64,000 nucleotides of DNA from an uncultured Collinsella sp. (GCA_900542905.1 UQPF01000005.1:69424-133423); one strand, 5' to 3'; shown: positions 50,461 to 60,057, counted from the stretch's first letter. The notes: a model not told the origin generated them from the sequence alone. Numbers and translations are program-made.

Positions 50461-51870
50461 CTAGTTGTCGTCATCGTCCATGGAGCCGTCGATGCCGGTT
50501 TTGGTGTCGTCGTTCATATTGAAATCGTCGTCTTTGGCGAAGGGATTCTTGAAAAAGCCCGTAGCATCGGGCTGAAGGCCCGAGAGCTTCATCCAGGGAT
50601 TATCGAGCTCGGGTTTGGGCATGGCCTGGGCCTCGGGCGCAGTCTCGTTACCGATGAGCTCGGACTCATAGATGAAGGTGTCGTCGCCGAGCGCGTCGTA
50701 GGCGGCGACCGGGTTGCCATCGGCATCGCGGTACGGCGTGCCCTTAAACACGGCTCCGTCATAGGCCACAAGCTGACGGCCGGTCTCATTCTCGAAGTAG
50801 TACACGAAGATGCCCTTGAGGGCCGCACAAAGCGGGATGGCAATAATCATGCCGATGGGCCCCATGAGTGCCGAACCAATAACGAGAGCCGTAAGGCTCA
50901 TAATGGGATGCACCTGCACTGAGCTCTGCATGACCTTAGGCGAAATCACATTGTCGGTGACGTTTTGCGCGACCATCGTCACGATGAGCGTCCATAACGC
51001 CAACATGGGGCTGAACATGAAACCGAGTACCGTGGCGATTGCTGCGCTCACCCAGGGACCGACGACCGGAACCAAATGCATGATGCCGGTAAAGATAGCC
51101 ATGAGCGCCGCATACGGATGACCGATGATCATAAAACCGATAAAGGCGAGGAAACCACCGCAGATGGACGTCACGACCATACCGCGCATGTAGCCGCCGA
51201 CAGAGCGAGAAAGGATGGCGACCATAAAGCGGTACGAGGTCTCCTTCTCCTGACCGATGATGGTGCAAATCTCGTGATGCATGCGAGGGTAGTCGCAGGC
51301 CATCCAGTAGGCAAGCACCAGACCAAGGAAGATCACGAACAACTGCGAGGCCGTATTGGTGATGAGCGGGAACACACCGCGACCAAGCTCGGCAGCAATC
51401 TGAGACACATACTTCGATGCCACGGTAACCAGGGACGAAAGATTATCGTCCAAATACTCCTTGAGCGGCGTGTTGTTGAGCGTCTTGGCATGCGAGATCA
51501 TCTCATTGAGATCGCCACCCGCAACACGAAGCTGCTCGGGCAGGCGGCTCAGGACTTCCATGATCTGACCAAAGAGAATCGGCGACAAGATGCAAACGAC
51601 ACCGACGAGCACGGCAACAACAACAATAAGCGCGACAAGCGAACCGATGCCGCGATTCACGCCATGGTGCTCGAGCCAGTTGGTGATCGGGGACATCACA
51701 AAAGCAATGATGGAACCGACGGCAAGAAACTCAATAACCGGTGCCAGGATGCCCATAAGGTTAAAGATGACAGCGGCGATGACAATGCAGCCGACAACAG
51801 CCCAAATGCGCAGCGTCAGAATGCGGGTGTCGCGCAGCACGCGATCGGTTTGTTGGGGGTGCTCACTCAT
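50461..51870 (-). CDS. AI-2E family transporter (PerM/YtvI-like)
   Basis: A 469-residue integral membrane protein with about eight helices and the family pattern GIGSLVALIVVVAVLVGVV, YMRGMVVTSICGGFLAFIGFMIIG, HLVPVVGPWVSAAIATVLG and MGPIGMIIAIPLCA. A cytoplasmic tail of about 110 residues ends in an Asp-rich run. Members export various small molecules or ions; the name is historical. ATG overlaps the sigma factor stop (ATGA), so it belongs to the stress operon. Confidence 0.88.
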   Translation of the reverse strand: MSEHPQQTDRVLRDTRILTLRIWAVVGCIVIAAVIFNLMGILAPVIEFLAVGSIIAFVMSPITNWLEHHGVNRGIGSLVALIVVVAVLVGVVCILSPILFGQIMEVLSRLPEQLRVAGGDLNEMISHAKTLNNTPLKEYLDDNLSSLVTVASKYVSQIAAELGRGVFPLITNTASQLFVIFLGLVLAYWMACDYPRMHHEICTIIGQEKETSYRFMVAILSRSVGGYMRGMVVTSICGGFLAFIGFMIIGHPYAALMAIFTGIMHLVPVVGPWVSAAIATVLGFMFSPMLALWTLIVTMVAQNVTDNVISPKVMQSSVQVHPIMSLTALVIGSALMGPIGMIIAIPLCAALKGIFVYYFENETGRQLVAYDGAVFKGTPYRDADGNPVAAYDALGDDTFIYESELIGNETAPEAQAMPKPELDNPWMKLSGLQPDATGFFKNPFAKDDDFNMNDDTKTGIDGSMDDDDN

Positions 51871-52658
51871 GAACGAATCATCACTCCGTCGGGGTCGATC
51901 TTGTCCTGAATCTTCTTAAGCGTGCGGCGCAGCAGACGCGAAACCTGCACCTGCGAGATGCCCAGCTTCTTGGCAATCTCGATCTGGGTCATGCCCTTCA
52001 CAAAGCGCAGCTCGATCACCTCGCGCTCGCGCGGCGAGAAATCGCGGATGGCTTCCTCGATCACCAGGCGGTCATCGGTAAAGTCGAGCTCGTTGTCATC
52101 GTCGGCGTAACGGTCGAGAATCGAGGGCGCATCGTCGGAATCGGACGCACCAGGAGCCTCGATGGGCACCGAGGTATAGGCCGAAGACGATTCCATAGCC
52201 TCGAGGACCTCATCGACAGTCACATCTAGATACTCAGCGATCTCCTCAACCTTGGGCGAACGCTGCAGCTCGTTGGTAAGTTTGTCAGTAGCCTGGTTGA
52301 CCTTGGCCGAGAGCTCCTGCAGACGACGCGGTACGCGCACGCTCCAGCCCTTGTCGCGGAAATGGCGTTTGATCTCGCCCAGGATAGTGGGTGTCGCAAA
52401 CGTCGTGAACTCGAGTCCGCGCTCGGGGTCAAAGCGGTCGATAGCCTTGAGCAAACCCAGATAGCCGACCTGCATGAGGTCGTCGAGCGGCTCGCCGCGA
52501 TTCTTAAATTTGTTGGCAAGAAACCTTACCAGGTTCATATGGGACATGACGAGCTGTTCGCGGGCGTCCGGATCACCGGTCTCCTTGTAGCGACGAAACA
52601 GCTCGCGGGTTTTCTCCTTGTCCCAAGCGGTCTTGCCGCTCCGGGAACGTTCGGTCAT
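51867..52658 (-). CDS. SigB/SigF-type alternative sigma factor
   Basis: A 263-residue group 3 sigma factor: region 2 with LVRFLANKFKNRGEPLDDLMQ and GLEFTTFATPTILGEIKRHF, region 3 with VPRRLQELSAKVNQA, region 4 with RLVIEEAIRDFSPREREV and the helix-turn-helix GISQVQVSRLLRRTL. It directs RNA polymerase to stress or developmental genes. It follows the RsbW-like gene by one base, the normal arrangement for a sigma factor and its antagonist. Confidence 0.94.
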   Translation of the reverse strand: MTERSRSGKTAWDKEKTRELFRRYKETGDPDAREQLVMSHMNLVRFLANKFKNRGEPLDDLMQVGYLGLLKAIDRFDPERGLEFTTFATPTILGEIKRHFRDKGWSVRVPRRLQELSAKVNQATDKLTNELQRSPKVEEIAEYLDVTVDEVLEAMESSSAYTSVPIEAPGASDSDDAPSILDRYADDDNELDFTDDRLVIEEAIRDFSPREREVIELRFVKGMTQIEIAKKLGISQVQVSRLLRRTLKKIQDKIDPDGVMIRS

Positions 52659-52659
52659 A

Positions 52660-53037
52660 TTAAATATCCGCCTTGAGGTCGAGGGAAAGCGTCAGGGGCG
52701 CCGCAGTCTTTTCGTAGGAGTCGCACACGCTCGCCAAAATAAGCTCGGCATAAACAGCAGCCTGGTCATCCTCGTCGACGGTGGCCTGATCGCCAAAGGT
52801 AAAGGTCATGCCAACGTGAGATTCATCGACATCGAATTTGATTGAGATGTCGTCGGAATCAACAGCCGTGCAGCCAAAGATAAAGGCTTCCTCGGCAGCC
52901 ATGCGGATGTCCTCGATGCGATCGACAGACATAGAGCACAGGGCACCAACGTTGGCTGCCGTCATGCGCACAAGGCGAGCGAGACGCGGGTCACCGGCAA
53001 CGGTCAGCGTGATAGGGCAGGTTGCTTCGCTACTCAT
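52660..53037 (-). CDS. RsbW-like anti-sigma protein, degenerate ATPase
   Basis: A 125-residue protein in the position of the anti-sigma kinase RsbW, with similar layout (DPRLARLVRMTAANVGALCSM, VDRIEDIRMAAEEAFIFGCT, a C-terminal LILASVCDSYEK helix). The GHKL N-box asparagine is missing (EAFIFG instead of EAxxNA) and no DxGxG motif is present, so ATP binding and kinase activity are doubtful. It may bind the sigma factor without phosphorylating an RsbV. No RsbV gene lies nearby. It overlaps the preceding gene by eight bases. Confidence 0.75.
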   Translation of the reverse strand: MSSEATCPITLTVAGDPRLARLVRMTAANVGALCSMSVDRIEDIRMAAEEAFIFGCTAVDSDDISIKFDVDESHVGMTFTFGDQATVDEDDQAAVYAELILASVCDSYEKTAAPLTLSLDLKADI

Positions 53038-53617
53038 CGCAGGACTCCTCAGAGGTCTCGGCGGGCGTATAGGTGTAATACTGAGCCGGCTTGGATACAG
53101 ACTTCTGACCATCATCGTCGCCCGCGGCGGCCTCGTCCTCGCCAATTAGGACGCGCTCGGTAGGCTGCTCGGCCTCCGCAGCGGCAGCGGCGAGCTTGCG
53201 ATCGGCGTCGGCTGCAGGAGCCTTCACCTTATTGAAGAGCTTCTGCACAGCACCGGCGGCAGAGTCGGTCACGCTCGACACAGCATTGCTGGCCTCGGCC
53301 ATGCTGCCCGTAACCTCGGAAATGTCGCGAACCACGGCTTCGACCTCTACGAGATTGGAGGTAAGGGCATCAACTGCCGTCTTGCTCGACTTAAGCAGCG
53401 GCTCCATCTGGGCAAGCGCCGGCGTAAGCTCATCGACAGCGCCATCGAGCTTTGCCACCACAGGCTGAGCCTCGGCGATGGTATTGTTGAGGTCGTTCAC
53501 GGTCTTATCGAGCGAGTCGACAACATTGCGTGTCTTGCGCAGGGTAAGCGCGAGCTCAGCGATGGCCCACACGCCGGCAACGGCGAGCAGCAGCAGGGCG
53601 ATTTGAATGGGACTCAT
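53030..53617 (-). CDS. DUF948-type membrane-anchored coiled-coil protein
   Basis: A 195-residue protein with one N-terminal membrane helix (IQIALLLLAVAGVWAIAELAL), then heptad-like helices (about 30-125; NVVDSLDKTVNDLNNTIAEA) and an acidic tail. The pattern matches DUF948/YtxG, a general stress family whose members are sigma-B-controlled in Bacillus. Being first in the operon with anti-sigma, sigma and transporter genes fits this. Function unknown. Confidence 0.8.
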   Translation of the reverse strand: MSPIQIALLLLAVAGVWAIAELALTLRKTRNVVDSLDKTVNDLNNTIAEAQPVVAKLDGAVDELTPALAQMEPLLKSSKTAVDALTSNLVEVEAVVRDISEVTGSMAEASNAVSSVTDSAAGAVQKLFNKVKAPAADADRKLAAAAAEAEQPTERVLIGEDEAAAGDDDGQKSVSKPAQYYTYTPAETSEESCDE

Positions 53618-53717
53618 ACAAGCCTCCCGGAAAAATCGAAATACAGACGCTTTTCATGGTACCCCAAAGGGGACCGAACATGCCAAGAGCAGCAACGTGG
53701 GACAAAATTATCAGCAG

Positions 53718-55067
53718 CTACTTCGGTGCATTCCCGCTGCGGTCGCGCTCGCTTTGCTCTACGCGCCACTCTTCCCAGCCGCGCCCGGCAGGCTGCCAGA
53801 ACGCACCGCGCTCCAGCCCCTCGGGCAAATAGCGCTGATCGACCCAGCCTTCGGGATAATCGTGCGGGTATTTATACACACCGTAGTCGTCGCTGCCTGG
53901 GCGATGGCGATCGCGCAGATAACTCGGCACCTCGCGAAGCCCACTAGAATGGATATCGGCCAGCGCCGCATCAATCGAAGCCTCACACGCGTTGGATTTA
54001 GGGGCCAAACACACATAGAGTGCAGCCTGAGCCAGGTTAATGCGGCACTCGGGATAGCCAATGACCTCGGCAGACTTAAACGCGGCATGCGCCACCAAAA
54101 GCGCCTGCGGGTCGGCGTTGCCAACATCCTCAGAAGCCTGAATCATAATACGGCGAGCGATAAACTTGGGATCCTCCCCCGCATCAATCATGCGCGCGAG
54201 CCAATAGATCGTGGCATCGGGGTCGCTACCGCGCATGGACTTAATAAACGCACTGATGATGTCGTAGTGCATGTCGCCGTTTTTGTCATACGAAAATCCA
54301 CGACGCGGATTGGCGATCTTCACGTCATCCACGGTGATGGGATAGCGCTCCCCCGCCGCGGGCGCTGGCGTTCCCTCGGTATCGGGACGCGTGACGGCAA
54401 TCTCGCTCGCAAGTTCGAGCGTCGTGAGCGCCGAGCGAGCGTCACCCGCTGCCAGCGTGCAGATGGTCTTAACCGTATCCTCATCGGCCGAGAACTTGCC
54501 GTTCAAACCCTGCGGCGCCTCGAGCGCACGCTCGATAAGCGTGGCGATATCCTCGTCTTTAAGATGCTCAAGCTCCACCACGCGACCGCGCGAGAGCAAT
54601 GCCGAGTTGACCTCGAAGTACGGATTCTCCGTCGTGGCGCCAATCATAATGACGGTACGGTTCTCAACCGCATGCAGCAAGGCATCCTGCTGAGACTTGG
54701 AGAAGCGGTGAATCTCGTCGATAAACAGGATGGTGCGGCGGTCGTACGTATTCAGGCGCGTCTTGGCCTCGTCAATCACGCGGCGAAGATCCTTTACGGT
54801 ACCCGTCACGGCGCTGACCTCGACAAACTCGCTCTTGGTATGGTTGGCGATAATGTGGGCCAGCGTCGTCTTACCCGTACCTGCCGGCCCGTACAGAATC
54901 ACGCTCGAAAGCACGTCGTGCTCGATCGCGGCACGCAACCATGAGCCCTTACCGACGGCCTTTTGCTGGCCCACGTACTCGTCGAGCGAATTGGGGCGCA
55001 TGCGCACCGCAAGCGGCGCATTCTGAAAGGAACGCTCGCGCGTCGAAGCAGAAAAAAGGTCGTCCAT
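53718..55067 (-). CDS. rarA: Replication-associated recombination ATPase RarA/MgsA
   Basis: A 449-residue AAA+ ATPase related to clamp loaders that acts at stalled forks. Motifs: RPNSLDEYVGQQ, Walker A LYGPAGTGKTTLA, Walker B ILFIDEIHRFSKSQQDALL, sensor GATTENPYFEVNSALLSR, and the C-terminal tetramerisation domain with ISAFIKSMRGSDPDAT and DYGVYKYPHDYPEGWVDQRY. ATG at 55067 is best spaced from GGGA; ATG at 55073 is possible. Confidence 0.94.
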   Translation of the reverse strand: MDDLFSASTRERSFQNAPLAVRMRPNSLDEYVGQQKAVGKGSWLRAAIEHDVLSSVILYGPAGTGKTTLAHIIANHTKSEFVEVSAVTGTVKDLRRVIDEAKTRLNTYDRRTILFIDEIHRFSKSQQDALLHAVENRTVIMIGATTENPYFEVNSALLSRGRVVELEHLKDEDIATLIERALEAPQGLNGKFSADEDTVKTICTLAAGDARSALTTLELASEIAVTRPDTEGTPAPAAGERYPITVDDVKIANPRRGFSYDKNGDMHYDIISAFIKSMRGSDPDATIYWLARMIDAGEDPKFIARRIMIQASEDVGNADPQALLVAHAAFKSAEVIGYPECRINLAQAALYVCLAPKSNACEASIDAALADIHSSGLREVPSYLRDRHRPGSDDYGVYKYPHDYPEGWVDQRYLPEGLERGAFWQPAGRGWEEWRVEQSERDRSGNAPK

Positions 55068-55127
55068 AGCCATCCCGTGTATCAATCAAAAACGTTTTCC
55101 ACTAACAGTATACCGAATTAATACGAA

Positions 55128-56375
55128 CTACCGTTCGTTAATATAGGTACGGTGCGGAAACTCCAGACCAGGGAACAGCTTGCTCGTCAGCTCGCAGAAA
55201 TAACCGTCCGTCATGCTCGCGATATAATCCACCACGGCTTGATCCTTGTCGTCCTGCCAGGCATAGGTGCGATCATAGTAGGAAAGCTGCTGCTCAATGC
55301 GCGAAATATGGTGCTTAAAGATGTAAGAGGACTCGTCGCCACTGTTTAGATCCCGCAGGCAACGGTCGTAGAGCTTTTCGAACGCCTCGCGCAGCTCCAC
55401 CTCGGAATCGCCTTCGATACCGCCCTTGCTATAGATCTTCTCGTAGTTCTCCCGCTTGGCCCGGCGGATTTCCTCAAACAGGTCCTCGCTCATCTCGATA
55501 CGCGGCTTACCATAGCTGTGCTCAACGATATCGATGGAGGCATGCGTGAGGATCCAACTGTTGTAGGCACCGCCCCGGCCATCATCAAAGGCGTCGGGTG
55601 ACAGCAGGCCCGCCGCAATGGCGTCTTGGCGATCGCGCCCAACGTAGGCAAGAATATCCGAGATGCGAACGACGCAGCCCTCGAGCGTCATGGGACGCAG
55701 ATGCTCAATTGCGCTATAGCCCGTGGCAATGCAATCTTCAACCGTCAGGTCAAACTGGTCAAAGGAGCTCATGTCCGAGAGCTCAAACACACGCTGCTCG
55801 AACTCGCCGTTATGGCATAGCACGCCGTCGAGCGTCTGGAGCGACACGTTGCGGCCATACAACGCGTCGAGCACGCGGACCGACTGCACATTATGGAAAA
55901 AATAACGCCCCGTGCGCTCATGATAGATATCGTTGAGGAAGCGCTCGCCGGCATGGCCGAAAGGCGTGTGTCCCAAGTCATGACCCAGGCCAATCGCCTC
56001 GATCAGATCGCAATTGAGCCCCAGGGCGCGACCGATATCGCGCGCAATGCGCGAGACAAGCTGCACGTGCAAACCGCGGCGTGACAGATCGTCATTGCTA
56101 CGGAAGCTAAAGACCTGCGTTTTGCCTGCATAACGGGTGTACGCCGGAAGATGAAGTATCTTTTCGGTATCGCGCATAAACGCCGGACGCATAAGCGTGC
56201 CTTTGTCGGCAGCGCGATCAATACGACGAATGACCTGGTCGTCGTTACAACGATACGGGTTGACATAGCCCGAAGCACGATCAGCGGCAATGCGCTCGAC
56301 AAGTTCGGGCGACAACGCCGAGGGAATACAGTCCATGCGCGCCTTAATGACGGCCGTTTCTTGATTAGTTGCCAT
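55128..56375 (-). CDS. dgt: HD-domain dNTP triphosphohydrolase (dGTPase-like)
   Basis: A 415-residue nucleotide hydrolase producing deoxynucleosides and triphosphate. The metal-binding HD motif is in EAIGLGHDLGHTPFGHAGE, preceded by RLVSRIARDIGRALG-like segments and RSNDDLSRRGLHVQLV; the CHNGEFEQRV stretch follows. ATG at 56375 follows AAGGAG. It may help control dNTP pools; exact substrate is not certain. Confidence 0.9.
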   Translation of the reverse strand: MATNQETAVIKARMDCIPSALSPELVERIAADRASGYVNPYRCNDDQVIRRIDRAADKGTLMRPAFMRDTEKILHLPAYTRYAGKTQVFSFRSNDDLSRRGLHVQLVSRIARDIGRALGLNCDLIEAIGLGHDLGHTPFGHAGERFLNDIYHERTGRYFFHNVQSVRVLDALYGRNVSLQTLDGVLCHNGEFEQRVFELSDMSSFDQFDLTVEDCIATGYSAIEHLRPMTLEGCVVRISDILAYVGRDRQDAIAAGLLSPDAFDDGRGGAYNSWILTHASIDIVEHSYGKPRIEMSEDLFEEIRRAKRENYEKIYSKGGIEGDSEVELREAFEKLYDRCLRDLNSGDESSYIFKHHISRIEQQLSYYDRTYAWQDDKDQAVVDYIASMTDGYFCELTSKLFPGLEFPHRTYINER

Positions 56376-56406
56376 GGCATGCTCCTTAAGAAGGATGCGC
56401 AATCGG

Positions 56407-56829
56407 TTACAATGTGCAGCCCACGACCTCGATTATGGCAAAAATCGGCACCAAAAACGGGAGCAATGGCAGGGAGCGCGATTTTGTGATGAGGCAGGAG
56501 ACGGCAAGGACCAGGAGCGCAGTGGCAAATGCGACGATGCCGCCCATAGGGTCGAGCGTGCAAAGCGCAAAGAGTGCCTTGGCATCTCCCATGCCGATGC
56601 CCGGGGTTTGGCGAAAACGACGCCAGAGGGACTCAGTCAGCACGAGAGCAAAGTAGACGATGACCGCAAGACCGGCATGGTCAAGCGCCGTGTTAACGCC
56701 TTTGTCGAGCCAAACGCCCACTAACGCCGTCACCGCACACGCACCGGCAAGCTCATTGGGAAAACGTCGATGGCGGGCATCAATTGCCACGCCGGCAAAG
56801 ATGCAAATCCAAAACGGGATATAGGCCAT
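56407..56829 (-). CDS. Short prepilin-peptidase-like protein (A24 family)
   Basis: A 140-residue membrane protein with four helices and the two aspartates of A24 peptidases: Asp near residue 17 (GVAIDARHRRFPNELAG) and GMGDAKALFAL. It lacks the N-terminal methyltransferase domain of PilD, as in CpaA/TadV-like forms. No pilin or secretion genes are nearby, so the substrate is unknown. ATG at 56829 follows GGAGGAG. Confidence 0.85.
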   Translation of the reverse strand: MAYIPFWICIFAGVAIDARHRRFPNELAGACAVTALVGVWLDKGVNTALDHAGLAVIVYFALVLTESLWRRFRQTPGIGMGDAKALFALCTLDPMGGIVAFATALLVLAVSCLITKSRSLPLLPFLVPIFAIIEVVGCTL

Positions 56830-56860
56830 CGGACTCCTCCTCGAGCTGCATCGCAAAAGC

Positions 56861-56899
56861 AAAAACCACCACAAAGGTGCCTGTCCCCTTTGCGGTGGT
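56861..56899 (-). terminator. Terminator after the glycosyltransferase gene
   Basis: On the minus strand ACCACCGCAAAGG pairs with CCTTTGTGGTGGT (56887-56899 and 56865-56877, one mismatch), followed by TTTTGCTTTT, just after the glycosyltransferase stop. Confidence 0.88.
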
Positions 56900-56910
56900 T
56901 TTGGCGGTGA

Positions 56911-58206
56911 TTATTTGGCGCCTTGCATGACCTCGTCGAGGGTAACGTTGACGGCATGCTGCGTCGGGACCCAGTCGACCTTTAGGAACAGAGCGGCCAC
57001 CGTGATGGGGATATAGCTGAACATAAAGATCGGGAAGGTAAACAGGTTGGTCACCAAACGCCACTTTTGCGCGCAATGAATGTGCTTGTACTCGAAGATG
57101 GTCGTGAGTAGCGCCAGGATAAAGAAGGTCTGGTACATCATCACGAAGGTCATAATGAGCGAGGCGGCGCAAGCCTGCATCTCGACCTCGGTGGCCAAGA
57201 AGCCGTGCGAAAGCCCGCCCACGATGAGGAAGGTCGCGTTGGCGAGCATGGAGATCAGGGACAGCAGCATACCCGGAGCGATGGTCATAAACATGTCATA
57301 AGCGGCAAAGCGATGATAGCGGAAGGTCGACTTGACCAAGTGCTTACCATAAGTAAAGAACACCTGGTAGAAACCCTTGGTCCAGCGCATGCGCTGCTTC
57401 CAGGACGCCTTAAACGTCACGGGCTGCTCGTCAAAGAACTCCGCCGGCGCATAACCGATGCGGATGCCGTGAATGGCGCAGAACGTGGTGAACTGGATGT
57501 CCTCGGTCAGCGTATGAAACTGCCAACCGTGCATGCCCTCGATAACGCTGGCGGAGATGAGGTAGCCCGAACCCGAGACAGCGCAGGACGTCTTGCAGAT
57601 ATTACGCGCGTTGTTGAGGAAGCGGGCCTCACGCAGATACCAGGTGGCGTTGGCTGACGAAATCCACGAGCTGCCAAAGTTCTTGGAGTTACGATAGCTC
57701 GTGACCACATGGAAGCCCTGGTCAAAGGCATCATTCATCTTGGAGACGTAATCGCGGGAGATAACGTTGTCGGCATCGAAGATAAAGTAGCCCTCAAACG
57801 TATCGGGATACTCGTTGAGAATGCGATCGAAACCATAGTCCATGACCCAGCTCTTGCCCTTGCGGGCCAGGTCATTGCGCTCGTAAACAATGGCACCGGC
57901 CTCGCGCGCGAGCTGCGCGGTATTGTCGGTGCAAGCGTCGGCAACAACAAAGACCTCAATGAGCTCGGACGGATAGTCCTGATCCTTGATGGAGCGAACG
58001 AGGTTGGCGATCACGGCCTCCTCGTTATGCGCCGCAATAAAGAAGGCATAGCGGTGGAGTTTTTTGGCCTTGGGAGGCGCGACCTCGCCACGAAGAGCGC
58101 CGATGACAAAGAAGACCACCTGGTACAGAAAGCAGACCGTGAGCAGCGTGACGACAATCTGGTTGAAGATCACGATGGGCGTGTTGGTTTGTAAAAAGGC
58201 GAGCAT
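56911..58206 (-). CDS. Processive family 2 glycosyltransferase, membrane-bound
   Basis: A 431-residue protein: one N-terminal helix, a cytosolic GT-A domain and three to four C-terminal helices. Catalytic motifs of processive GT2 enzymes (cellulose/hyaluronan synthase type) are present: FFIAAHNEEAVI, the DXD in FIFDADNVI, TED in HTLTEDIQF and QRMRW. It could make a surface polysaccharide or a glycolipid. It stands alone, with a terminator behind it, so the product is unknown. Confidence 0.9.
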   Translation of the reverse strand: MLAFLQTNTPIVIFNQIVVTLLTVCFLYQVVFFVIGALRGEVAPPKAKKLHRYAFFIAAHNEEAVIANLVRSIKDQDYPSELIEVFVVADACTDNTAQLAREAGAIVYERNDLARKGKSWVMDYGFDRILNEYPDTFEGYFIFDADNVISRDYVSKMNDAFDQGFHVVTSYRNSKNFGSSWISSANATWYLREARFLNNARNICKTSCAVSGSGYLISASVIEGMHGWQFHTLTEDIQFTTFCAIHGIRIGYAPAEFFDEQPVTFKASWKQRMRWTKGFYQVFFTYGKHLVKSTFRYHRFAAYDMFMTIAPGMLLSLISMLANATFLIVGGLSHGFLATEVEMQACAASLIMTFVMMYQTFFILALLTTIFEYKHIHCAQKWRLVTNLFTFPIFMFSYIPITVAALFLKVDWVPTQHAVNVTLDEVMQGAK

Positions 58207-58288
58207 GCAGGCTCCCAGGAACGCGTTACGTAAACAATCGTATATCTTACCGCAGGCTTACCGAGTTCAAGAAACCACCTAATACCGG

Positions 58289-59302
58289 CTAGGCTTCGAG
58301 CAGGCCAAGCTGCGGGACGATGTCGTCGCCGGCGGCGGTGCGACCAAGCGAGCGCGGGGCCAGGTCGTCAAGAACCGCAGCGAGATCCCACGGCAGCTCG
58401 TCGCGGCATTCGATGCGCTCGCCCGTCACGGGATGGTCGAATGCGACGCGCCAGGAATGAAGGAATTGCCTGGTCAGACCCTGATCGGCGCGTGCATCGC
58501 ACTTGCCGTAGAGTTGATCGCCCACGCAGGCGTGGTTGATATGACGCATGTGTACGCGAATCTGATGCGTACGGCCCGTAAACAGGTGGCACTCGACGAG
58601 CGTATAGCCGTCGTCAAATCGCGTGGAATCAAAGCGCTCGAGGACCTTAAAGGTCGTAATGGCCTGGCGCGCGAAAGGATCGTCCGAAACCGCCATCTTG
58701 ACACGGTCGCGCGTCGATCGGGCAATGCCGGTGTTGATGGTGCCCTCGTCCATGGCGATGTGCCCGTGAACAAGTGTGATATAGCGACGGTCGAGCGTAC
58801 GCGTGCGGATGAGATTTTGGAGCGCGCGCTGGGTGTCGTCGTCCTTTGCCGCAAGCATGAGACCCGAGGTATCGCGATCCAGGCGATGCACAATACCGGG
58901 GCGGTCCTCGCCCTGCACGGTGCCCAGATGATCGATACCGCAGTGATAAACCAGGGCATTCGCGAGCGTACCGCTCTCATGGCCATGCGCAGGATGGCAC
59001 ACCAGGCCGCGCTGCTTGGAGAGCACGATAAGGTAGTCGTCCTCATAGCGGATATCGAGGGGAATGGCCTCGGGAATCACGTCGGTCGGGTCGTGCGGCT
59101 CGGGGAGGTCGACCGAAATACGGTCGCCGGCTCGCACGGCGTACTTTTTGGACAGGCAGGTCTCACCATTGACACATACGGCACCGCCCTCAATCAGATG
59201 CGCGCAGGCAGAGCGCGTGGGGCAGCCGTCGTTGGCACCCAGAAAGGCGTCGAGACGCTGGCCAGAGCAATCGTCGGCAACAAGAATATGGATGTCGGCC
59301 AT
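58289..59302 (-). CDS. rluD: RluA-family rRNA pseudouridine synthase (RluD-like)
   Basis: A 337-residue enzyme converting uridines of 23S rRNA. It has an N-terminal S4 RNA-binding domain (GQRLDAFLGANDGCPTRSACAHLI) and the catalytic aspartate in GIVHRLDRDTSGLML; further motifs LLVLSKQRGLVCHP-like and HLFTGRTHQIRVHM. ATG shares one base with the lspA stop. Which of RluA, RluC or RluD it equals cannot be told from sequence alone; RluD next to lspA is the common pairing. Confidence 0.92.
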   Translation of the reverse strand: MADIHILVADDCSGQRLDAFLGANDGCPTRSACAHLIEGGAVCVNGETCLSKKYAVRAGDRISVDLPEPHDPTDVIPEAIPLDIRYEDDYLIVLSKQRGLVCHPAHGHESGTLANALVYHCGIDHLGTVQGEDRPGIVHRLDRDTSGLMLAAKDDDTQRALQNLIRTRTLDRRYITLVHGHIAMDEGTINTGIARSTRDRVKMAVSDDPFARQAITTFKVLERFDSTRFDDGYTLVECHLFTGRTHQIRVHMRHINHACVGDQLYGKCDARADQGLTRQFLHSWRVAFDHPVTGERIECRDELPWDLAAVLDDLAPRSLGRTAAGDDIVPQLGLLEA

Positions 59303-59883
59303 TAACGCTCATTCCTTTCGCGAATCTTGCGGGCACGCTCCCCACGCTGCTTGGCTTTGCGCTTGGCGCGGGCCTCATCACGGGCATTGAGCTCGGCAGT
59401 CGCATCGACTTCGCGGGCCGCAGGGCTCAAGAACATGTAGCCGATGAGGGCAAGCACAACGCCTACGGTGATGCCGATATCGGCCACGTTAAAGACGGGA
59501 AAGTCGATGAAGGTGGTGGCAATAAAATCGGTCACAAAGCCAAAAGTCAGACGGTCGATCGCGTTGCCAATGGCGCCGCCCGCGACCATAGCCATGCCCA
59601 CAACCTCCAAGCGAGCAAGCTGGGGCGCGCGAAGCAAGTACACGGCAATAGCGATAATGACCGCCAACGCCAGCACGGCAAACGCGATGCCATGCCCCTC
59701 GCCCATGCTAAAGGCAGCACCGATATTGCGGACAAACAGGAAGTCGATCACACCGGGGATAACAGTCACATGCAAAGCGTCGCCCACGGCACGAACCGCA
59801 AGCTTGGTCAGCTGATCAAAAAGCAGCACAACCAGCACCACCCCACCAGCAACACCTAACCGCCAGCGCAAAGGCGGCGTCAT
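59302..59883 (-). CDS. lspA: Lipoprotein signal peptidase
   Basis: LspA cleaves prolipoprotein signal peptides, needed for the lipoproteins in this window. The 193-residue protein has four helices, the catalytic aspartates in GGAIGNAIDRLTFG and FPVFNVADIGITVG, and RNIGAAFSM. An Arg/Lys/Glu-rich C-terminal tail of about 40 residues is unusual. ATG at 59883 is chosen; a TTG six codons upstream is possible. Confidence 0.94.
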   Translation of the reverse strand: MTPPLRWRLGVAGGVVLVVLLFDQLTKLAVRAVGDALHVTVIPGVIDFLFVRNIGAAFSMGEGHGIAFAVLALAVIIAIAVYLLRAPQLARLEVVGMAMVAGGAIGNAIDRLTFGFVTDFIATTFIDFPVFNVADIGITVGVVLALIGYMFLSPAAREVDATAELNARDEARAKRKAKQRGERARKIRERNER

Positions 59884-60012
59884 ATCCCCAGCACGACCCA
59901 AAGAAATCCCCTACCCTCAAGATCATCGAATTACGTTTAATACAAAGAACTATCTTATATTGCCATACGCAGAATGCACGACATATCCACCAACGCAAGC
60001 GAAATAACCAGC

Positions 60013-60052
60013 TAAAAACGAAAGCGACATTCCGAATAACGGAATGTCGCTT
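60013..60052 (-). terminator. Terminator of the ileS-lspA interval
   Basis: On the minus strand AAGCGACATTCCG and CGGAATGTCGCTT form a perfect 13-bp stem (60040-60052 with 60022-60034), followed by TCGTTTTT. It lies 220 bases after the ileS stop. Confidence 0.85.
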
Positions 60053-60057
60053 AATAG

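Noticed and set aside
53657..53674. Terminator between rarA and the DUF948 gene (GGTACCCC/GGGGACC)
   Set aside because: The stem is short with a mismatch and no T-run follows on the minus strand.
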